From the NCBI GenBank assembly GCA_034436375.1, contig DAOTVS010000044.1, positions 1 to 10,371 on the forward strand: a stretch of 10,371 nucleotides of DNA. Direction: 5' to 3'. Made by a program: the position numbers and the translations under genes. Under the pieces are notes generated by a model. That model worked only from the letters and a program-made list of their open reading frames with translations, did no database searches and had not been told where the DNA came from. This DNA comes from DAOTVS01 sp034436375. GTDB lineage: Bacteria; Chloroflexota; Anaerolineae; SpSt-313. Of the stretch, positions 6,774 to 10,371 are shown piece after piece (positions within the stretch are counted from its first letter, which is position 1; the number at the start of each line of letters is the position of its first letter).

Positions 6774-7919
6774 GTGGAAAATCGGCCCATAGCGTCCATC
6801 CAGCATCACTTCTCGGCGCTGGAGGATCCTCGTATTGACCGTACGAAGCTCCACAAGTTAATGGACATCGTCATCATTGCCATCTGTGCGGTGATCTGTG
6901 GTGCAGACACCTGGGTGGACGTGGAGTCATTTGGCCATGCCAAGTTGGCGTGGCTCAAGACCTTCTTGGAACTGCCCAATGGCATTCCATCGCACGATAC
7001 GTTTGGCCGCGTTTTTGCCATGCTGGACCCGGACCAGTTCCAGCAATGCTTTCTCGACTGGGTCATGGCCGTCAGCCAGGTCATTCCAGGGCAAGTGATT
7101 GCCATCGATGGCAAGACCCTACGACAGTCGCATGACAAGAGGCTGGGCAAGGGAGCGATTGTCATGGTCAGCGCATGGGCGACGGCCAATCGTCTGGTCC
7201 TTGGTCAGGCGAAAGTCGACGACAAGTCCAACGAGATTACGGCCATACCGGAACTGCTGCGCGTGCTCGACATCAGCGGCTGCATCATTACCATCGATGC
7301 TATCGGCTGCCAGAAGGAGATCGCGGCAGATATCGTCGAGCAGGGTGCTGACTACCTTCTGGCACTGAAGGGAAATCAGGGTCGCATCCACGAAGACGTC
7401 GAGTTGCTGTTTGACGATTTGGAAGCGAGCCAATTCACAGCCTACGCATACGACTATGCCCAGACCATCAACAAAGACCATGGTCGGATCGAGACACGTG
7501 AGTGTTGGACCATTGCTGACGCCGAGGTGCTGCGTCATCTGCGGGATGCGCAACACTGGGACAAACTCACCGCCGTCGTGAAGGTGCGCGCCGAGCGCCG
7601 TACCGGTTCCGAGACGACGGTCGAGGATCGCTACTTCCTTTCCAGTCTGCCAGGCAATGCCCAAAACCTGCTGACTGCGGTGCGATCCCATTGGGGCATC
7701 GAAAACCACCTGCATTGGGTCTTGGATATCGCGTTCCGCGAAGATGACTGCCGCATTCGTAAGGATCATGGCCATCAGAACTTTGCTATCCTGCGGCACA
7801 TCGCCATCAACCTGCTCAAGCAGGAGAAGACGCTCAGGATAGGGATCAAAGCCAAGCGCCTCAGAGCCGGATGGGATGAACAGTACCTCCTCAAGGCCCT
7901 CTCTGGCCTGTTCTCCTAA
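6774..7919 (+). CDS. ISAs1-family DDE transposase
   Basis: A 381-residue transposase, full length for the ISAs1 family. The N-terminus (ASIQHHFSALEDPRIDRTKLHKLMDI) is the DDE_Tnp_1-associated domain typical of this family, and the DDE_Tnp_1 (IS4-like) catalytic core follows. Probable catalytic residues are Asp112 (VIAIDGKTLR), Asp175 (CIITIDAIGCQ) and Glu310 (SHWGIENHLHWVLD). The ALKGNQ motif after the second Asp (about 199-204) is also characteristic. The start is GTG with AGGAAGG upstream. No stop or frameshift interrupts it, so the enzyme looks functional. It lies wholly within the terminal repeats; the stop is only about 15 bp from the right tip. By eye its codon use is less GC-extreme than that of the flanking kinases, in keeping with transfer. 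It catalyses cut-and-paste movement of the element. Confidence 0.93.
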   Translation: MENRPIASIQHHFSALEDPRIDRTKLHKLMDIVIIAICAVICGADTWVDVESFGHAKLAWLKTFLELPNGIPSHDTFGRVFAMLDPDQFQQCFLDWVMAVSQVIPGQVIAIDGKTLRQSHDKRLGKGAIVMVSAWATANRLVLGQAKVDDKSNEITAIPELLRVLDISGCIITIDAIGCQKEIAADIVEQGADYLLALKGNQGRIHEDVELLFDDLEASQFTAYAYDYAQTINKDHGRIETRECWTIADAEVLRHLRDAQHWDKLTAVVKVRAERRTGSETTVEDRYFLSSLPGNAQNLLTAVRSHWGIENHLHWVLDIAFREDDCRIRKDHGHQNFAILRHIAINLLKQEKTLRIGIKAKRLRAGWDEQYLLKALSGLFS

Positions 7920-7935
7920 GATGCGATTGCCCTAG
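7920..7935. repeat. Right terminal inverted repeat of the ISAs1-family element
   Basis: The 16 bases GATGCGATTGCCCTAG mirror the left tip at 6691-6706. The repeat begins directly after the transposase TAA. Confidence 0.85.
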
Positions 7936-7994
7936 ATGGGGGGTGTCCAGGATTTTAGGTACAGGCTATCCCTTGCCTGCCCTATATGCCCAAA

Positions 7995-8014
7995 ATCTCG
8001 GACAGACCCGAGAT
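7995..8014 (+). promoter_or_regulatory. Inverted repeat in the leader of the hybrid kinase
   Basis: ATCTCGG, ACAGAC loop, CCGAGAT: a perfect 7-bp stem with a 6-nt loop, ending 7 bp before the AGGGAGGA ribosome binding site. It could act as an operator or as an RNA hairpin affecting translation. If translation began at the in-frame ATG 7986 this stretch would be coding, so its symmetry is mild support for the later GTG start. Confidence 0.4.
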
Positions 8015-8021
8015 GGGAGAA

Positions 8022-8029
8022 AGGGAGGA
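8022..8029 (+). promoter_or_regulatory. Ribosome binding site deciding the hybrid kinase start
   Basis: AGGGAGGA lies 4 bases before GTG 8034. Neither in-frame ATG further upstream (7986, 8013) has a purine-rich site at the right distance, so GTG 8034 is preferred. Confidence 0.6.
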
Positions 8030-8033
8030 ACTC

Positions 8034-10229
8034 GTGACAACTGATGCTGCCCATCTGAAGAGTGGTTCAGTCGAGAGCCAGCAGTGGGATGTCGAGGAAC
8101 TGCGCCAAGGACTGATCTTGGCCCTGGCCGTGGCGCTGCTCGCGGCAGGCGGTGCGGGCTTGTGGTGGTTCCTGCAGCCCGGGCAGCGCCAGTACGACTA
8201 CCTCTGGCTGGTCAGCCTATCCCTCTTCGTTCAAGGATGCCTGACCGTGCATTATCGCCAGCGGCATCCCCTCATCGCCCGGACCATTCTCCTCATCGGG
8301 CCGGTAATCAGCCTTGCTCTCGCACTGGCGTGGGTTGCCAGCCCGATCGTGCCCTATTGCGCCTGTTTTGTTGTTATTGCCGGTGCTGCTTTCGATCCCT
8401 TCCAGGGCCTGGCCGCGGCGGCACTCTGCACATTAGCCCTGCTGGCGACGGCTCCACGAAACGAGCACCTTGCCGCCGCGATCCTTTTCCTCTGGGCGAC
8501 CTTTGGTGTAGCATGGCTCTCTTCCCGCAGCCTCCTTACCGTGCTTGGCTGGGCCTGGACCAGCCAGGAGCGTGCGAACCGGCTGCTCGAGGAGTTGCGG
8601 GACCACCAGGAACAACTCAACCGCACGCTTGCGGCCCTGACAGAATCCAATCGCCGCCTTGAGCGCATCAACGAGCAATTGGCCGTAGCTCGTATGCATG
8701 CTGAGGAGGCCCGGCGCCTACAAGAACAGTTCGCTGCCAATATCAGCCACGAACTGCGTACCCCCCTCAATCTGATCGTCGGCTTTTCCGAGATGATGGC
8801 CACTAAGCCCCGCAGCTATGGCGGGGTGGCTCTGCCCGCCGCCTACCGCGGTGATGTGATGGCCATCTACCGCAGCGCCCGCCACCTCTCTAACCTGATC
8901 AACGATGTCCTGGACCTCTCTCAGATTCAGGCCGATCATGCAGCGGTGCGTCGCGAACCCGAGGATCTGGCTGACGTGGTGCGAGAGGCAATCGAGATGA
9001 TCCGTGAGGTGGCGGAGGCTCGAGGCCTGCGCATTGAGTTGAACATCTGCAATGATCTTCCACCTCTACGCCTGGACCGGACCCGCATTCGTCAGGTGTT
9101 GCTCAACCTGCTGGCCAACGCGGTGCGCTTTACAAGCCAGGGTTGGATCCGTATCGCCGTGCACCTGCAAGGCACTGAGGCGCTGATCACCGTGCAGGAT
9201 ACCGGCTGCGGTATCTCACCTGCCAAGCTCAGCCGCGCCTTTGAGCCGTTTAGCCAGCTTGGCGAGGATCCCAAGCGGGAGGGGTCAGGCTTGGGGTTAG
9301 CGCTGTCGAAGAGATTTGTCGAGCTGCACGGCGGCCGCATGTGGATTGAGAGCCAGGAAGGTTTGGGGACTCGGGTGAGTTTTGCCCTCCCTGTACCGAA
9401 GGATAGCCGAGAACTACACGCGTCCATGCTCAAGGCAGGCCCGACGCCCAGGAGCCAGCAGCAACCTCTGGTACTGCTGCTTCACAATGATCCACGCGCC
9501 CTCTCGTTACTGCAGCGCTTTGTGGACGGCTATCAGTTCGTCGCGGCTGAATCTCCTGCGCAGGCTAGGGAGCGCATCGCTGAGTTGTTGCCAGCTGCCG
9601 TGGTCATCGATAGCTTCCTGGGGCAATCTGAGGACGTGACGCCTGCCCGGCTCGGCGTGTCTCCAGAGACGCCGGTGCTTACCTGCCCTCTCCCCAGTTT
9701 GCGCCATCTGGGCCAGCTACTGGGGGTCGCCGACTTTTTGCCCAAGCCGGTTACCTACGAGGATCTGGCCGAGGCACTATCGCGCCTGCAAAAGCGCCCC
9801 CAGACTGTGCTCGTCGTTGATGATGAGGCGCACATGGTGCGGCTGCTGGCGCGCATGCTCAAATCCTGGAACCCGGAGATCACGGTGCTGGAAACGTTCA
9901 GCGGCCAGCAGGCGCTGGAAGTAGCGCAGGCACAATGCCCTGACCTGATGCTCCTCGATCTCTTCATGCCCGGCATGGACGGCCTTGCTCTCCTGCAAGA
10001 GATCCGCAGAGATGCGCGGCTGGTGGATATGCGGGCGATCGTGATATCGGCGCGAGCTATGGAGCGTGAGGCGGCTCCGGCCATGGGTGAGTTACATTTC
10101 GCGCGCGCCGGCGGGTTTTCCCTGGCAGAAGTGCTCCAGGTTTTGCAGGTGGCGCTGCCGGTCCTCACACGGACGGTGCCAGCGAACCCAGCCAGGGGCG
10201 CAGCGTCTGCAGCAGCACAGCCTGGGTGA
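8034..10229 (+). CDS. Six-TM hybrid histidine kinase with two C-terminal receiver domains
   Basis: A 731-residue inner-membrane sensor kinase from GTG 8034 (747 residues if ATG 7986 is used). About six hydrophobic helices span 24-172 with short loops, so the sensor is probably the membrane bundle itself. A coiled coil (about 176-235) leads to HisKA with His239 ([10 protein letters not shown]) and an HATPase domain (about 345-454): Asn362, G1 DTGCGI (389-394), F-box FEPF and G2 GSGLGL. Receiver 1 (about 478-588) has HND in place of the usual acidic pair but keeps Asp526, Thr550 and Lys571. Receiver 2 (about 590-710) keeps Asp596/Asp597, phospho-acceptor Asp642 and Ser672, but has no lysine where KP is expected ([12 protein letters not shown]). 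The last 20 residues are low-complexity and overlap an antisense gene. It probably autophosphorylates and passes phosphate to receiver 2 or to the neighbouring receiver protein. Confidence 0.9.
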   Translation: MTTDAAHLKSGSVESQQWDVEELRQGLILALAVALLAAGGAGLWWFLQPGQRQYDYLWLVSLSLFVQGCLTVHYRQRHPLIARTILLIGPVISLALALAWVASPIVPYCACFVVIAGAAFDPFQGLAAAALCTLALLATAPRNEHLAAAILFLWATFGVAWLSSRSLLTVLGWAWTSQERANRLLEELRDHQEQLNRTLAALTESNRRLERINEQLAVARMHAEEARRLQEQFAANISHELRTPLNLIVGFSEMMATKPRSYGGVALPAAYRGDVMAIYRSARHLSNLINDVLDLSQIQADHAAVRREPEDLADVVREAIEMIREVAEARGLRIELNICNDLPPLRLDRTRIRQVLLNLLANAVRFTSQGWIRIAVHLQGTEALITVQDTGCGISPAKLSRAFEPFSQLGEDPKREGSGLGLALSKRFVELHGGRMWIESQEGLGTRVSFALPVPKDSRELHASMLKAGPTPRSQQQPLVLLLHNDPRALSLLQRFVDGYQFVAAESPAQARERIAELLPAAVVIDSFLGQSEDVTPARLGVSPETPVLTCPLPSLRHLGQLLGVADFLPKPVTYEDLAEALSRLQKRPQTVLVVDDEAHMVRLLARMLKSWNPEITVLETFSGQQALEVAQAQCPDLMLLDLFMPGMDGLALLQEIRRDARLVDMRAIVISARAMEREAAPAMGELHFARAGGFSLAEVLQVLQVALPVLTRTVPANPARGAASAAAQPG

Positions 10230-10371
10230 CCGGCTTGGTGATGTAGCCGCTAGCTCCCATCGCCTTGGCCAGGTAGCGCTCATTGAGCACTGAGCAGACA
10301 ACGATGGGGATCTGGGCAGTCTCGGGAGCGGCCTTGAGCCTGCGCAATACCTCCCAGCCATCCTGCTGGGG
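10165..10371 (-). CDS. C-terminal part of a receiver-domain protein (gene runs off the window)
   Basis: The minus-strand frame is open from the window edge to a TGA at 10165, giving 68 residues. They form the second half of a receiver domain: [12 protein letters not shown] (the helix after the phospho-Asp loop), [11 protein letters not shown] with the Ser of strand 4, and [10 protein letters not shown] with the conserved Lys-Pro of strand 5, then a final helix and an eight-residue tail. The phospho-acceptor Asp and the N-terminus lie beyond 10371. It may be a stand-alone response regulator or the last domain of another hybrid kinase. The gene converges on the hybrid kinase, and their coding ends overlap by 65 bp. 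It is a likely phosphorelay partner by position, but opposite orientation means no shared operon. Confidence 0.82.
   Translation of the reverse strand, partial: PQQDGWEVLRRLKAAPETAQIPIVVCSVLNERYLAKAMGASGYITKPVTQAVLLQTLRPWLGSLAPSV

Larger units (their letters stand above)
6691..7935 (+). mobile_element. ISAs1-family insertion sequence, complete
   Basis: About 1,245 bp bounded by inverted repeats. The left end CTAGGGCAATCGCATC (6691-6706) is matched exactly by the reverse complement of 7920-7935, and similarity continues a few bases inward with mismatches. The outermost CTAG is self-complementary, so the true tip may be one to three bases inside. Size, single transposase gene and TAGGG-type tips fit the ISAs1 family. 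The 8-10 bp flanks (CCCCTTGAGG left, ATGGGGGGTG right) do not form the direct repeat this family normally leaves, so the target duplication was lost or the ends were rearranged. It lies between two histidine kinase genes and disrupts neither. Confidence 0.88.

Noticed and set aside
6412..6799. Open frames of 126 codons (plus) and 102 codons (minus) across the hairpin element.
   Set aside because: Their similar peptides on both strands are a direct result of the inverted repeat, there is no family resemblance, and both run into the insertion sequence end.
7119..7799. 226-codon minus-strand open frame opposite the transposase.
   Set aside because: It is a shadow of the intact transposase frame with no independent start signal or family motif.

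Overview
The window is a GC-rich bacterial chromosomal segment. The organism is not named by any single marker. The mix of soluble and hybrid histidine kinases, an RsbRD-type sensory domain, split TrkA proteins and an ISAs1-type transposon fits Chloroflexota (Anaerolineae/Chloroflexia-like) best; this is an inference of moderate to low confidence.

Layout: (1) Bases 1-233 hold no gene I can defend. They contain a very good sigma70-type promoter (about 135-163), followed by a small hairpin at the predicted mRNA 5' end. (2) Bases 234-3937, plus strand, form a transport cluster: a 12-TM APC-superfamily permease, a small two-helix membrane protein, a membrane-anchored universal stress protein (UspA fold), and two TrkA/RCK nucleotide-binding proteins. 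One TrkA protein is RCK_N only, the other RCK_N plus RCK_C. The first four genes are tightly packed (1-nt, overlapping and 16-nt junctions), and the second trkA follows after 223 bp. A secondary transporter with its own USP and RCK proteins suggests uptake gated by nucleotide and energy or stress state, with K+ or amino acids as possible substrates. (3) Bases 3986-6190, minus strand, encode a large soluble histidine kinase (RsbRD_N, coiled coil, GAF, PAS, HisKA, HATPase) convergent to the transport cluster. (4) Bases 6191-6690 have no gene but hold a striking interrupted palindrome with five symmetrically placed hairpins (6458-6621). (5) Bases 6691-7935 are a complete ISAs1-family insertion sequence with an intact DDE transposase and matching terminal inverted repeats but no visible target duplication. 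(6) Bases 8034-10229, plus strand, encode a six-TM hybrid histidine kinase with two C-terminal receiver domains, each degenerate in a different way. (7) Bases 10165-10371, minus strand, are the 3' end of a gene ending in a receiver domain; its coding sequence overlaps the tail of the hybrid kinase by 65 bp, tail to tail.

Taken together, the region pairs a possibly regulated transporter operon with a signalling island of at least three two-component proteins, interrupted by an IS that landed beside a hairpin-rich repeat. The most interesting items are the permease/USP/double-RCK cluster and the nested-hairpin palindrome.
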